From an uncultured Leptolinea sp. (GTDB taxonomy: Bacteria > Chloroflexota > Anaerolineae > Anaerolineales > Anaerolineaceae), in NCBI GenBank assembly GCA_903828565.1, contig CAIKMQ010000001.1:1-54711 (forward strand): 54,711 nucleotides of DNA. Direction: 5' to 3'. Positions 44,006 to 52,587 of the stretch are shown piece by piece. The position numbers and the translations under genes are program-made. The notes under the pieces are model-generated. The model saw nothing but the letters and a program-made list of their open reading frames with translations, was not told where the DNA came from and ran no database searches. Position 1 is the stretch's first letter. Every line of letters starts with the position of its first letter.

Positions 44006-44662
44006 ATGATGACAGTAACATCCGATAATGTAAAGATTTTGATAGCCGATGATCATAAGATTGTCCGTGAAGGATTGCGTGCATTATTAAATTATGAGCC
44101 AGACTTTCAGGTAGTTGGTGAAGCCAGCGATGGACAGGAAGCAGTCCGGTTGGCATCACAGCTCTATCCGGATTTGATCTTAATGGATCTCGTTATGCCT
44201 GTAATGGATGGAATTGAGGCTATCCGCAAGATACGTTCACTTGTTCCAGAAACTGGCATTCTGGTATTAACTAGTTTTGTGGAGGATGAGCAGATTTTCC
44301 AGGCGATCAAAGCTGGCGCACAGGGATATTTATTAAAGGATTCATCCACAGAGGAATTGTGTGAGGCAATTCGTTGCGTGAAGCGAGGTCAATCTTCAAT
44401 AGACCCACGCGTCGCCCGAAAACTCATTTTGCAGCTTCACAGCGGAAAAAAGGTGAATGCCCGAAATGAGTTAATAACCTCCCGTGAAATGAATGTGATA
44501 CAACTGCTTGCTCAAGGAAAAACTAATAAACAAATAGGTGGTGAGCTGTTTCTCACTGAGGCAACAGTTCGTTTTCATGTAAGTAATATTCTTCGTAAAC
44601 TAAGTTTAGAAAATAGGGCTCAGATCATACTTTACGCGATCAGAGAACGCATCCTTACATAG
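44006..44662 (+). CDS. NarL/LuxR-family response regulator
   Basis: A 218-aa regulator with an intact receiver (Asp15/Asp16 in IADDHKI, phospho-acceptor Asp61 in LILMDLVMP, LTS, and LLKDSS with the conserved Lys) and a LuxR-type helix-turn-helix (LITSREMNVIQLLAQGKTNK, then ATVRFHVSNILRKL). It is almost certainly the partner of the kinase encoded just upstream. Its target genes are unknown; the divergent promoter region at 41013-41226 is a candidate. Confidence 0.93.
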   Translation: MMTVTSDNVKILIADDHKIVREGLRALLNYEPDFQVVGEASDGQEAVRLASQLYPDLILMDLVMPVMDGIEAIRKIRSLVPETGILVLTSFVEDEQIFQAIKAGAQGYLLKDSSTEELCEAIRCVKRGQSSIDPRVARKLILQLHSGKKVNARNELITSREMNVIQLLAQGKTNKQIGGELFLTEATVRFHVSNILRKLSLENRAQIILYAIRERILT

Positions 44663-44812
44663 AGATGAATAACTCGCGGCTTATCGTCCTCAGGCTGATA
44701 CACACTCCCTTGGTAGTCTATACTGAGGGTTAGGCAGCTGATGATATCGGGTGAATGAATACCGAAATCAGTTAGTTGATCAAGACACCAAAACCCGCTT
44801 GGTAAAAATAAA

Positions 44813-44832
44813 AACCCGCCTTTCGGCGGGTT
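44813..44832 (-). terminator. Bidirectional-looking terminator between convergent genes
   Basis: Stem AACCCGCC / GGCGGGTT with loop TTTC. Read on the minus strand the hairpin is followed by TTTTTATTTTTA, a strong T-run for the lipoprotein gene at 44848. On the plus strand a weaker CAGGTTTTT follows, which could also stop the response-regulator transcript. The gap 44663-44812 otherwise shows nothing. Confidence 0.85.
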
Positions 44833-44847
44833 CAGGTTTTTCAAATC

Positions 44848-45465
44848 TTATGGCTGGTAAACAACGAAATTACCAAAAGTGATCTCAGTATCAGGTTCAT
44901 CATATGTTCCAGCGATCAAACCAACATCACCGCTGGTCAACTCAGTTACAGTAAATGAATTCGCCTGAGTTCCATTAATATAGAAGGTAATCGTGCTGCC
45001 AACACAATCTAATTTAATGTGATTGGTGGTATTGCCCTGTTTAACAAGCGCAGTCCGCACATAGCTGCCGGTGAGGTTGGTTTTTTCCCCATTGACTTTT
45101 TTCACGATACCGTAATACCCATCGCTTGAGATTTCGGCTTTAATGTAGTTATCCATGTCTTTATAACGGCAGATAAGGCCAAAGTCATTGTTGACTGTCC
45201 CTGAAACCAGTGTGGCATCTACTTCGACACTGACATCAGTAAAGTTCTTATATGGGTTTGCCCATATAGTTTTATTGGCTCCGGTGACATTCATGCGATA
45301 TACGCCATTGGAATAATCTGTAGAACCACTTTCCATCACAGACCGATCCCATCCGCTATTGACATCTGAAAAATCATCTTTGAAAATTGCCTTGGGTCCA
45401 CATGCAGATAATAGAACGGATGCGATCATAAGTAAAGTAACACTGATCAAAAGCTTGGTTTTCAT
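44848..45465 (-). CDS. Lipoprotein with concanavalin/LamG-like fold
   Basis: A 205-aa predicted lipoprotein: signal peptide with lipobox LLSAC (Cys22), then FKDDFSDVNSGWDR and alternating strands (NDFGLICRYKDMDNYIKAEI, IKLDCVGSTITFYINGTQA), ending GDVGLIAGTYDEP and ITFGNFVVY. This pattern is typical of laminin-G/concanavalin-like sugar- or surface-binding domains in Chloroflexota lipoproteins; no catalytic residues can be named. AGGAGA precedes the ATG at 45465; the frame extends 19 codons further upstream but without a signal or ribosome-binding site. Confidence 0.8.
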   Translation of the reverse strand: MKTKLLISVTLLMIASVLLSACGPKAIFKDDFSDVNSGWDRSVMESGSTDYSNGVYRMNVTGANKTIWANPYKNFTDVSVEVDATLVSGTVNNDFGLICRYKDMDNYIKAEISSDGYYGIVKKVNGEKTNLTGSYVRTALVKQGNTTNHIKLDCVGSTITFYINGTQANSFTVTELTSGDVGLIAGTYDEPDTEITFGNFVVYQP

Positions 45466-45817
45466 ATATTTCTCCTTTAGAACAAAAGTTGATTTGTAAC
45501 TGAAAACATTATAACTATTCAAAACTATGAATCAGTTGAAAAAAATAAAAAACTAACTCAATGGAATAAGGGAACTAGCTATTTAGATAGGTTAAAGTCA
45601 TGTTTAGATTTCTGGAATCGCTCAAGTAATGCCTAAGATCTGGGTGTTCAGGCATCTTCGCCGACGGGGTTTGGGAGATCCGTGTTAGATGGCACAACTC
45701 TGGATCTGTGCCATTTTGCGGAGGGCTCTGAAATTATCTAGTCCTTAAAGGCTCGGGTTTCTACTTGCTCAGTTCGTAAATGAGTTGATTGCACCGGAAA
45801 AGCCAGCCACCATGTTG
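45466..45817. other. Intergenic region with hairpin and dispersed-repeat copy
   Basis: No gene is visible in this 352-bp gap. A stem-loop GGCACA (45691-45696) / TGTGCC (45707-45712) overlaps a repeat (45708-45734) that recurs near the right end of the window. The left part (45466-45600) is AT-rich and may hold the promoter of the lipoprotein gene. Confidence 0.45.
45708..45734. repeat. Dispersed repeat, copy A
   Basis: GTGCCATTTTGCGGAGGGCT continues with CTGAAAT. It matches 54657-54685 at 26 of 29 aligned positions with two one-base gaps. A few more bases to the left (CTGGATCT versus CTGAATCC) also align. The copy at the right end is attached to a broken tRNA-Met, so this may mark the edge of a former integrated element. 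Confidence 0.6.
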
Positions 45818-46459
45818 CTAATCCTTATCCAATCCGTGGCGAATAGCGATGATTGCGGCTTGAGTGCGATCTGTGATTTCAAGCTTTGTGAAAATCGAGC
45901 TGATATGGTTCCGTATTGTGCCTTCTGATAAAAATAGTTTAGCAGAGATATCAGTGTTGCTAAGCCCGTGGGATAAGGCTGTTAATACATCTACTTCACG
46001 GGGGGTTAATTTATCAGTTAAAACAGATCGGGGTTCTACCTGCCTGTTGGAAACGTGCTGCATTAATTTTCCTGCAATAGCCGGATCCAAATAGGATTTA
46101 CCTGAGTAAGTACCGTGAATAGCCTCGATGACTTTATCTCGCGGAGTGTCCTTAAGGATGTATCCTGCCGCCCCTGCGCGAATAGCGTCAAAGACCCACT
46201 CGTCATCATCAAAAGTGGTCAATACCAGGACTTTTGTCAGTGGGTATGCAGATCTGATGCGGCGGGTAGCCACCACACCGTTCATTCCAGGCATTTTGAG
46301 ATCCATCAAAACCAGATCAGGGTGGTACCTGGCAGTTAATTCCAGGGCTTCTTCTCCATCTTGCGCCAGGCCAGCGATTTCTATATCGGGCTCCAACCTG
46401 AGCAATAACTCCAGGCCTTCACGGATGATGGATTGGTCATCACAGATGATAATTTTCAT
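45818..46459 (-). CDS. NarL/LuxR-family response regulator
   Basis: A 213-aa regulator with a complete receiver: Asp7/Asp8 (ICDDQS), phospho-acceptor Asp53 (LVLMDLKMPGMNG), LTT and YILKDT. The LuxR-type helix-turn-helix reads LTPREVDVLTALSHGLSN followed by GTIRNHISSIFTKLEI. It overlaps the histidine-kinase gene upstream by 4 nt, so the two are translationally coupled and form one two-component system, separate from the one at 41-44.7 kb. Confidence 0.94.
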   Translation of the reverse strand: MKIIICDDQSIIREGLELLLRLEPDIEIAGLAQDGEEALELTARYHPDLVLMDLKMPGMNGVVATRRIRSAYPLTKVLVLTTFDDDEWVFDAIRAGAAGYILKDTPRDKVIEAIHGTYSGKSYLDPAIAGKLMQHVSNRQVEPRSVLTDKLTPREVDVLTALSHGLSNTDISAKLFLSEGTIRNHISSIFTKLEITDRTQAAIIAIRHGLDKD

Positions 46460-47697
46460 TTTTCGATGCCCTTGGTCCGGAAACTGACTGTTGTGCCAGC
46501 AGTTAATTCGCTTTCAATGGACAGGGTTCCACCGGCGAGTGCAGCCCGTTCTTTCATTCCGCTGATGCCAAAATGGCCTTCAGGGGTACAGGTATTTGTT
46601 CTAAAACCCATTCCATCATCTCTGATCTGAAGCAATAACTCAGTATCCTTAAGCTGTATCATGATCGCAAAGTATTTCGCATTTGCATGATGGACAATGT
46701 TTTCGATTGCTTCTTGAGTTATCCGGAAAATGCATTGCTCCACATCAGGCGGAAGATTGGGTAGTCTTTCCGGTAGGTCCAACGTGAGTATTAAATTCGC
46801 TCGTTGAGCTGCCGATTTCGAAGCCTGGCGGATCGCTTCTAATAACCCCAGGTCTTCCAGTGGGCTGGCGCGTAAAGCCCTAAGAGCTCTGCGTGTTTCA
46901 GTTAATCCGAAACGAATGGAATCCAACGCCTGGTCAAGCAAATTCCTCGCAGTCTGGATGTCAATATCCAGATATGCTTTTGTGGTTTCAAGTTGAACCG
47001 CCAGACCACTCAGCGAGTGTATGACCGTGTCGTGAAGCTCCCTGGATATGCGATTTCTTTCCCGGCTGATCGTTAGAGTCTCCAGTGTACTGGCATAATG
47101 CCTGATGTTCGCATTGGCAGTCTTCAGAGAATCCTGTTGAGAGCGTAACAACGAGACTAGTTGATTAATAAATATCCCAACCACCAGAAAAGAAACTGTG
47201 CGTATCAGTATGGTGTAGAGGAAAACGATCAACCTGGGATCCGAAAGCCTGAAAGTGGAACTTGAAATTAGCACATCCAGGGTTCCCATGATGAGGACAT
47301 AGGCAACAAGAACGACAAAGTTAAAATGCCAGGCAACCAATACCAGTGCGATCAACAAAATCGGCAATTGCCTGAGGATCATCCCCTCCACATTCGATAG
47401 GGGCGCCTGGGGCATTTTTAGGTCAAAGAGGGAATTCGTCAACATAGGCGCGAGTGAGATCACCAGTATTTTTACGATCACCAGCGTGCTATCTATTTTC
47501 CTCTGCACTTTCACGAATGTAAGCGAAAAGAAAATGATTGCCGGGATGAAATTAACCAGGTAGTAAATGGTAACGGGTTTACCGGGGTTGCCCTTATAGA
47601 TTATGAGGTCGATCAGGTACAGCAGTACCAGGAAGACTCCCCACATCCAAGCCGCAGTTTGAAAAACGCGTTTTGGTTCTGTCTGATTGTCTTTCAT
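46456..47697 (-). CDS. Membrane histidine kinase (HisKA_3 type)
   Basis: A 413-aa kinase with about six membrane helices in the first 185 residues and no recognisable extracytoplasmic domain. HisKA_3 has His222 in RISRELHDTVIHSLSGLAVQ; the HATPase has CIFRITQEAIENIVHHANA, IRDDGMGF and GHFGISGMKERAAL. The small sensor suggests detection of membrane state or a ligand within the membrane (LiaS/DesK-like arrangement), an inference. It overlaps the response-regulator start by 4 nt and is divergent from the SMP-30/PEBP lipoprotein gene. Confidence 0.92.
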   Translation of the reverse strand: MKDNQTEPKRVFQTAAWMWGVFLVLLYLIDLIIYKGNPGKPVTIYYLVNFIPAIIFFSLTFVKVQRKIDSTLVIVKILVISLAPMLTNSLFDLKMPQAPLSNVEGMILRQLPILLIALVLVAWHFNFVVLVAYVLIMGTLDVLISSSTFRLSDPRLIVFLYTILIRTVSFLVVGIFINQLVSLLRSQQDSLKTANANIRHYASTLETLTISRERNRISRELHDTVIHSLSGLAVQLETTKAYLDIDIQTARNLLDQALDSIRFGLTETRRALRALRASPLEDLGLLEAIRQASKSAAQRANLILTLDLPERLPNLPPDVEQCIFRITQEAIENIVHHANAKYFAIMIQLKDTELLLQIRDDGMGFRTNTCTPEGHFGISGMKERAALAGGTLSIESELTAGTTVSFRTKGIEK

Positions 47698-47889
47698 TAT
47701 TAAATCTTATCACAGCGCAACAAAACGCCTGCATGACCGGGGTCACGAAATCCCTCAACGAGGCATGATGCATGTCATGAACAAACATTCAAAATTCATT
47801 CTCGCGCAACCGAAGTGATGACACCAGACACTCAAGGTTATAAGCGTGAAAACATATACTTTGAACAAATGAACTATGAAAGGAATGGA
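47698..47889. promoter_or_regulatory. Divergent control region with two palindromes
   Basis: Between the kinase operon (minus) and the SMP-30/PEBP gene (plus). Palindrome 1: TGACC GG GGTCA (47734-47745). Palindrome 2: CATGA (47764-47768) / TCATG (47775-47779) around TGCATG. Either could be a binding site for the adjacent NarL-type regulator. AAAGGAATGGA just before 47890 is the ribosome-binding site of the plus-strand gene. Confidence 0.4.
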
Positions 47890-49371
47890 ATGAAGAACTA
47901 TTCTTTAGCCTTCGCATTCAGTTTGGTGCTTGTGATATCCGGCTGCCAGATGGGAACTGAATATATTCTGGCACGGCACAGCATTGCTCTGCAATCTACA
48001 GAAATATTAATTACTGCAACAGAAACCAAAGGAACAGATGTCGTTGAAACCAGCACTGAGCAGGTGCCGGAGGTCCCCGTCGAGATCATCAGCACGCCGG
48101 TAGATTTTACGCAGAACTTTCAGGTGACCGCCATTAGCGGCAGCTATCAATTCACCGAAGGTCCGGCTGCAGCACCTGATGGTAGTGTTTATTTTTCTGA
48201 TATCACATCCGGGAGGATTTATAACTGGAATGATACCGGCAGCGTCAGTGTTTTCAAGGAAGGTTTGAACGCACCCAATGGATTAGCTTTCGATAGCGAA
48301 GGGAACCTGATTGTATGTGAGGGCGGAGCAGGCCGGATCATCTCAATCGAACCGCACGGAGGTGTCAGCGTTCTTGTAGATCAGTTCCAGGGTGTCCGCT
48401 TTAATGAACCCAATGACCTCTGGATCTCCCCTGATGGAGGAATTTACTTTACTGATCCGTCATTTCAGTCTGATGTGGTGCAGGGTGGTGAGCATGTCTA
48501 CTATCTCTCACCTGACCACAGCACGATCACCAGGGTGATCAGCGGTTTGGTCAAACCGAACGGTATTGTGGGAACTGTGGAAGGATCGACCCTGTTCGTG
48601 TCGGACTACGGCGCAGGCAAGATCTACTCTTTCGAAATCGAAAAGGATGGAAGCTTGTCGAACCAACAGCTATTTATCACTGTCGGTTCGGATGGCATGG
48701 CTCTGGATGATGCTGGTAATCTGTATATCACGACCCTGAATGAAGTCCAGGTGTACGATCACAAGGCGGTACTTCTCAAAGAGATCCACTTGCAGGAGAA
48801 TCCAACTAATGTGACTTTCGCTGGAACAGGAGAGAACATCCTGTTTATCACGGCAAGGACTGTAGTATATTCAATTACGCTATCCCCTGGAGATGTAGTA
48901 GCAACCCCCTCGGACAGTATGAAATTAACCAGCCCGGATCTACCTAGCGATGGCCGCCTACCTGTGAAGTACACATGCGATGGCAGTGCTTCCACCCTCG
49001 CGCTCAACTGGTCCGACGCGCCTGAAGGGACCCAGAGTTATGCGGTGATCATGCATCATACTGCCAGCTCAGAAGACATCCATTGGTATCTTGTGCTTTA
49101 CAACATTCCACCGGATGTGACCGGATTGCCTGAAAACTTTACCGGAACAGGGGTGCTAGGCAATAACAGTGTGAATGGCAGAACAGAATATGCACCACCC
49201 TGCTCCAAAGGCCCCGGTGATAAGACATACACCTATACCGTATATGCCCTTTCAGCTCAACCGCAAATAATTCTTCCGGAATCAGAAGTATCCCGGGCTG
49301 TATTGCTCGATGCGATGAAAGATATCACCCTTGCATCAGCAGAGTTAGATGTGATCTACGCAAGACCTTGA
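47890..49371 (+). CDS. SMP-30/gluconolactonase-PEBP fusion lipoprotein
   Basis: A predicted 493-aa lipoprotein with lipobox VISGC (Cys19). Residues about 80-335 form an SMP-30/gluconolactonase-like beta-propeller: FTEGPAAAPDGSVYFSDI, NAPNGLAFDSEGNLIVCEGG, FNEPNDLWISPDGGIYFTDP, KPNGIVG and SDGMALDDAGNLYIT, with metal-ligand-type Glu, Asn and Asp. Residues about 343-484 form a PEBP/YbhB domain: LPVKYTCDGSASTLALNW, EDIHWYLVLYNIP, GNNSVNGRTEYAPPC and TYTYTVYALS. Each family is common; their fusion in one exported protein is unusual. Lactone or sugar-acid hydrolysis is the usual role of the first domain, ligand or phospholipid binding that of the second. The start at 47890 gives a proper signal peptide; the frame extends to 47815. 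Confidence 0.85.
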   Translation: MKNYSLAFAFSLVLVISGCQMGTEYILARHSIALQSTEILITATETKGTDVVETSTEQVPEVPVEIISTPVDFTQNFQVTAISGSYQFTEGPAAAPDGSVYFSDITSGRIYNWNDTGSVSVFKEGLNAPNGLAFDSEGNLIVCEGGAGRIISIEPHGGVSVLVDQFQGVRFNEPNDLWISPDGGIYFTDPSFQSDVVQGGEHVYYLSPDHSTITRVISGLVKPNGIVGTVEGSTLFVSDYGAGKIYSFEIEKDGSLSNQQLFITVGSDGMALDDAGNLYITTLNEVQVYDHKAVLLKEIHLQENPTNVTFAGTGENILFITARTVVYSITLSPGDVVATPSDSMKLTSPDLPSDGRLPVKYTCDGSASTLALNWSDAPEGTQSYAVIMHHTASSEDIHWYLVLYNIPPDVTGLPENFTGTGVLGNNSVNGRTEYAPPCSKGPGDKTYTYTVYALSAQPQIILPESEVSRAVLLDAMKDITLASAELDVIYARP

Positions 49372-49450
49372 GTGGCGAGCCTGCCATCCATGTCTGCCGC
49401 TTACCATTAGCGAAAAGAAGAGAATAACCTAAAATATTAAGGAGAAAGAA

Positions 49451-51016
49451 ATGAAAAAGAAGATCCTCTACCTGGTAATATTAGCATCCCTGATGTTATC
49501 TGCCTGTTCAGGCGGATATCCGGAAACCGTTCAATTGACAGTGGTGCCAACGATACAAGTAACTGAACCTGTTGAGGTTGTAGCGGTCGCTGCAACGCAA
49601 GAGCAGCCCATCCAGGCTGGCAACCAGGCTAATGAAGGCAATGGAACACCACCTGCTGAGGCGATTGCTGCATGTTCTGGAAAGGTTGAAAACGATACCT
49701 GTTCCTTTATTGACAAGAACGGGGATCATTCAGGTATCTGTAAAATGGGTGCGGATGTCCTAGCCTGCGCTCCGGACCGTGGAACCAACCCTGGCGTCAA
49801 TGCCGGGAATCCGCAAAGTAGAGCTGATGGTCAGCAGGGCGGTAATAATTCACTGGATGGGAACGGAAACTCATACAATACAGAACAGGCAATCTCAGAC
49901 AAAGCTCAAGGTATGACGATCGCTTTTGATGCCATGGCATTCCTGACCGGCGATCTTGGTGCAGATTCTTTCTTCCCTCCCGGTAAAGTTGCCGATTTTT
50001 GGGGCTTTCAGTACTTGCGGGACAATGATCCCAGCCAGATGGGCCATGCCGGTGATTTTCTGACCAGCGCGGCGATGAACATGCTCAATGTGCTATCCCC
50101 GGATCAACGGTCGCAACTGATCGATCTTGCAGAGAGTCAGGTGGGTGACATCAGCGAATATGGGTATCGTAGATTCGTTCTGATGCAGGCTTTCCAAAAC
50201 CTCATCGATGGGAACCTACCCGTTGGAACGACCGGGTTGAATAAAGAGGCGGTAATCGCTTATTCGGGAGACTTGTATGTCCTGGATGGAGCGATCAGTT
50301 ACGAGCGGGCGCAAGTGTATGGTGGAATGCTCAATTCCTTGGATCCAACCCAAAAGGCATACCTGGATTCCATGATCGGTAAGGGGATGCTGGAATGGCC
50401 AGATGTTGAGGAACCGGATGATATGCATTCGCTGGATAGAAAAGTAAAAGTAGCAGTAATGACCTATGCAGCCGATATGTTTAGCTGGTACGCCGGGTCG
50501 GTAGATGCTGATGTGTACTTCTGCCCCGAACGGCATGGCACGTACTTCGGGTCATTTTATTTGAAGGATATTAAGGCTATGGGCGATCCGACTTATGCCA
50601 TCCCTACCGACATGACCGGCAATCTTGGAGAGGATTTGCTGACGGAGCTAAATCCGGACCAGGCTAGCCTGATCACCAGTCTGGTGGATATCCAACGGCC
50701 TTCTCTGCTGGGTATAGTGGCTACTCGCGAGCAGGTTGCCATTGAGTTGCGGAAATTCCTTGCCGGTGAAACTCCTGATATGGATACAGTCCTTGCTCTG
50801 ATGCAACGCTATGGTGAGCTGGATGGCGAGATCATCTATAATCTGGCAGTAAACTTTACAGCTGTCAGCCAATCCCTCAGTGTTGAGCAGCGGACTAGCA
50901 TTGATGCGATGCGCACGGAATTACTGGGTGACCTTAGCCTTCCAACAGGGGCATATCTATACTCCGAGCCGATACCGATGCCAGAAATACCCAGTTCCGA
51001 TTTTCTTTTTGAATAA
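49451..51016 (+). CDS. Lipoprotein of unknown function with four LxxxQ motifs
   Basis: A 521-aa predicted lipoprotein with lipobox MLSAC (Cys19), a Thr/Val/Pro linker and a Gly/Asn-rich segment to about 150. The remainder is largely helical. Four similar motifs recur: LSPDQRSQLIDL (about 214), LDPTQKAYLDSM (about 297), LNPDQASLITSL (about 400) and LSVEQRTSIDAM (about 475). They resemble the LTxxQ motif of Spy/CpxP envelope-stress proteins, but this protein is far longer and I do not recognise the family. Four Cys between residues 75 and 112 may form disulfides. AGGAGA precedes the ATG; it lies in a run of plus-strand lipoprotein genes. Confidence 0.75.
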   Translation: MKKKILYLVILASLMLSACSGGYPETVQLTVVPTIQVTEPVEVVAVAATQEQPIQAGNQANEGNGTPPAEAIAACSGKVENDTCSFIDKNGDHSGICKMGADVLACAPDRGTNPGVNAGNPQSRADGQQGGNNSLDGNGNSYNTEQAISDKAQGMTIAFDAMAFLTGDLGADSFFPPGKVADFWGFQYLRDNDPSQMGHAGDFLTSAAMNMLNVLSPDQRSQLIDLAESQVGDISEYGYRRFVLMQAFQNLIDGNLPVGTTGLNKEAVIAYSGDLYVLDGAISYERAQVYGGMLNSLDPTQKAYLDSMIGKGMLEWPDVEEPDDMHSLDRKVKVAVMTYAADMFSWYAGSVDADVYFCPERHGTYFGSFYLKDIKAMGDPTYAIPTDMTGNLGEDLLTELNPDQASLITSLVDIQRPSLLGIVATREQVAIELRKFLAGETPDMDTVLALMQRYGELDGEIIYNLAVNFTAVSQSLSVEQRTSIDAMRTELLGDLSLPTGAYLYSEPIPMPEIPSSDFLFE

Positions 51017-51028
51017 ATATATAAAATT

Positions 51029-51067
51029 GGTTGCAGGAGTGAGCGAATTTCGGTCGCTCCTGCAACC
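51029..51067. repeat. Intergenic palindrome/hairpin
   Basis: Eleven-bp arms GGTTGCAGGAG (51029-51039) / CTCCTGCAACC (51057-51067). An inner pair GAGCGA (51041-51046) / TCGCTC (51054-51059) competes for part of the right arm. No T-run follows. It lies between the lipoprotein stop and the ribosome-binding site of the phosphoesterase gene, and its TGCAGGAG-GAG core resembles the hairpin at 33291-33317. Terminator, processing site or REP-like element. Confidence 0.65.
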
Positions 51068-51087
51068 ATATTATTGGAGATTCCCTA

Positions 51088-52575
51088 ATGAAGCAGCTAA
51101 TTTTCATAACCCATGCACTCATTCTACTAATGACATCCTGTACTCCGCTTATTCCTACTAGTATCCAGGTTTATCCCAATGCAAGTTCGGTTGAAATATG
51201 GACTCAGATAGTTGAACCTCAGGCAACTGCGGTAAATGTTGTCGAGACTGTAGAAGATCCGAAAAGTGAGAAGGCAACGGCAGTCCCAAATGTGATTGAA
51301 GTGGAAGGTAGGATATCAGAAATTCTTAGCCAGCCAACAAACAGTTCAATTACAGTAAATCTGATATCAGCAGAGACGGCGGATGTATATATTGAGTATG
51401 GATTATCATCAGGAGATTATTCAAATAAGACTGAAACTCACCAGCTGATTGCCGGGATGCCGGTCGATATTCTACTGGAGGGTTTAAAATCAGAAACGCG
51501 ATATTACTATAGGATCAGAGATTCGGAAGACGCCGGACCGGAACATACTTTTATCACCCAAAGGCAACCAGGTAGTACCTTTACTTTCGCTGTACAAGGT
51601 GATTCCCATCCTGAACGGGTAAAAAACCAGTTTGATCCTGAGCTGTATACGACAACACTTCAAAGTATTGCCAGTGATCAGCCCGATCTATTCTTTACGA
51701 TAGGTGATGACTTCAGTGTGGATAATCTAAAAGTTGTGAACGCGGAAACTGTAACTTCGTTATATGTTGCTCAAAGGCTGTGGTTATCTCAAATTGGCGC
51801 ACCGGTTTTTCTAGTAAATGGAAACCACGAGCAGGCTTCGCTGGTAAATTTAGATGGTACAGCTGATAATGTGGCTGTTTGGGCGCAAAACGCCAGGAAC
51901 TCATATTTTCCCCAACCCGCACCGGACAGTTTTTATTCCGGAAATACTGAACCGGTCGAATTTATTGGTTTATTGAGGGATTATTATTCCTTCACCTGGG
52001 GAGATGCACTCTTCGTAGTGATCGATCCATACTGGCACTCACCCCAGACGGTAGATAATCAATTCGGTGCCGCTAGAGACCAGAAAAAAAATAGAGATCT
52101 TTGGAATGTAACATTGGGGGATGCACAATATCAATGGTTCAAACAGACTCTTGAAACCAGTAATTCAAAATACAAGTTTGTTTTCACACACCATATACTG
52201 GGAACGGGACGTGGAGGTATCGAAGATGCCAATCAATTTGAGTGGGGTGATTCAGCCGGTCTTACAAGCCACCGTCCCGGATGGGATAAGACAATCCATC
52301 AAATCATGGCCGATAATGGCGTGACGGTATTCTTCCAGGGGCATGATCACATTTTTGCCCGCCAGGAACTGGATGGCGTGATCTACCAGACATTACCGGA
52401 ACCTGCAAATCCCTACTATACATACGAAAATCAAGAAGCCTATAAGAGCGGCGAAATATTTCCGAATAGTGGACATGTACGTGTCACGGTCTCGCCCAAT
52501 GGTGTCACCGTGGATTATGTCCGCTCTTATCTCGACCGCTCCGACGAAGTGGCTTATTCATATAGCATCCCATAA
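51088..52575 (+). CDS. Metallophosphoesterase lipoprotein with N-terminal FN3-like domain (copy 1)
   Basis: A 495-aa predicted lipoprotein (lipobox LMTSC, Cys18). A beta-sandwich domain like that before purple acid phosphatases spans about 70-155 (QPTNSSITVNLI, YIEYGLSSGDYSNKT). The phosphoesterase domain follows: GDSH (about 171), FTIGDDFS (about 206), NGNHEQ (about 245), FTHHILGTGRGG and FFQGHDHIF (GHDH at about 418). All metal-ligand motifs are present. Likely an exported phosphatase or phosphodiesterase of unknown substrate. GGAG precedes the ATG. The next gene is a clear paralogue, starting 12 nt after the stop. Confidence 0.88.
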   Translation: MKQLIFITHALILLMTSCTPLIPTSIQVYPNASSVEIWTQIVEPQATAVNVVETVEDPKSEKATAVPNVIEVEGRISEILSQPTNSSITVNLISAETADVYIEYGLSSGDYSNKTETHQLIAGMPVDILLEGLKSETRYYYRIRDSEDAGPEHTFITQRQPGSTFTFAVQGDSHPERVKNQFDPELYTTTLQSIASDQPDLFFTIGDDFSVDNLKVVNAETVTSLYVAQRLWLSQIGAPVFLVNGNHEQASLVNLDGTADNVAVWAQNARNSYFPQPAPDSFYSGNTEPVEFIGLLRDYYSFTWGDALFVVIDPYWHSPQTVDNQFGAARDQKKNRDLWNVTLGDAQYQWFKQTLETSNSKYKFVFTHHILGTGRGGIEDANQFEWGDSAGLTSHRPGWDKTIHQIMADNGVTVFFQGHDHIFARQELDGVIYQTLPEPANPYYTYENQEAYKSGEIFPNSGHVRVTVSPNGVTVDYVRSYLDRSDEVAYSYSIP

Positions 52576-52587
52576 AAAGGAAAACCT

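Noticed and set aside
41227-47697. Prophage or conjugative element in the signalling region
   Set aside because: No integrase, terminase, capsid, relaxase or type IV secretion genes are visible in the window.
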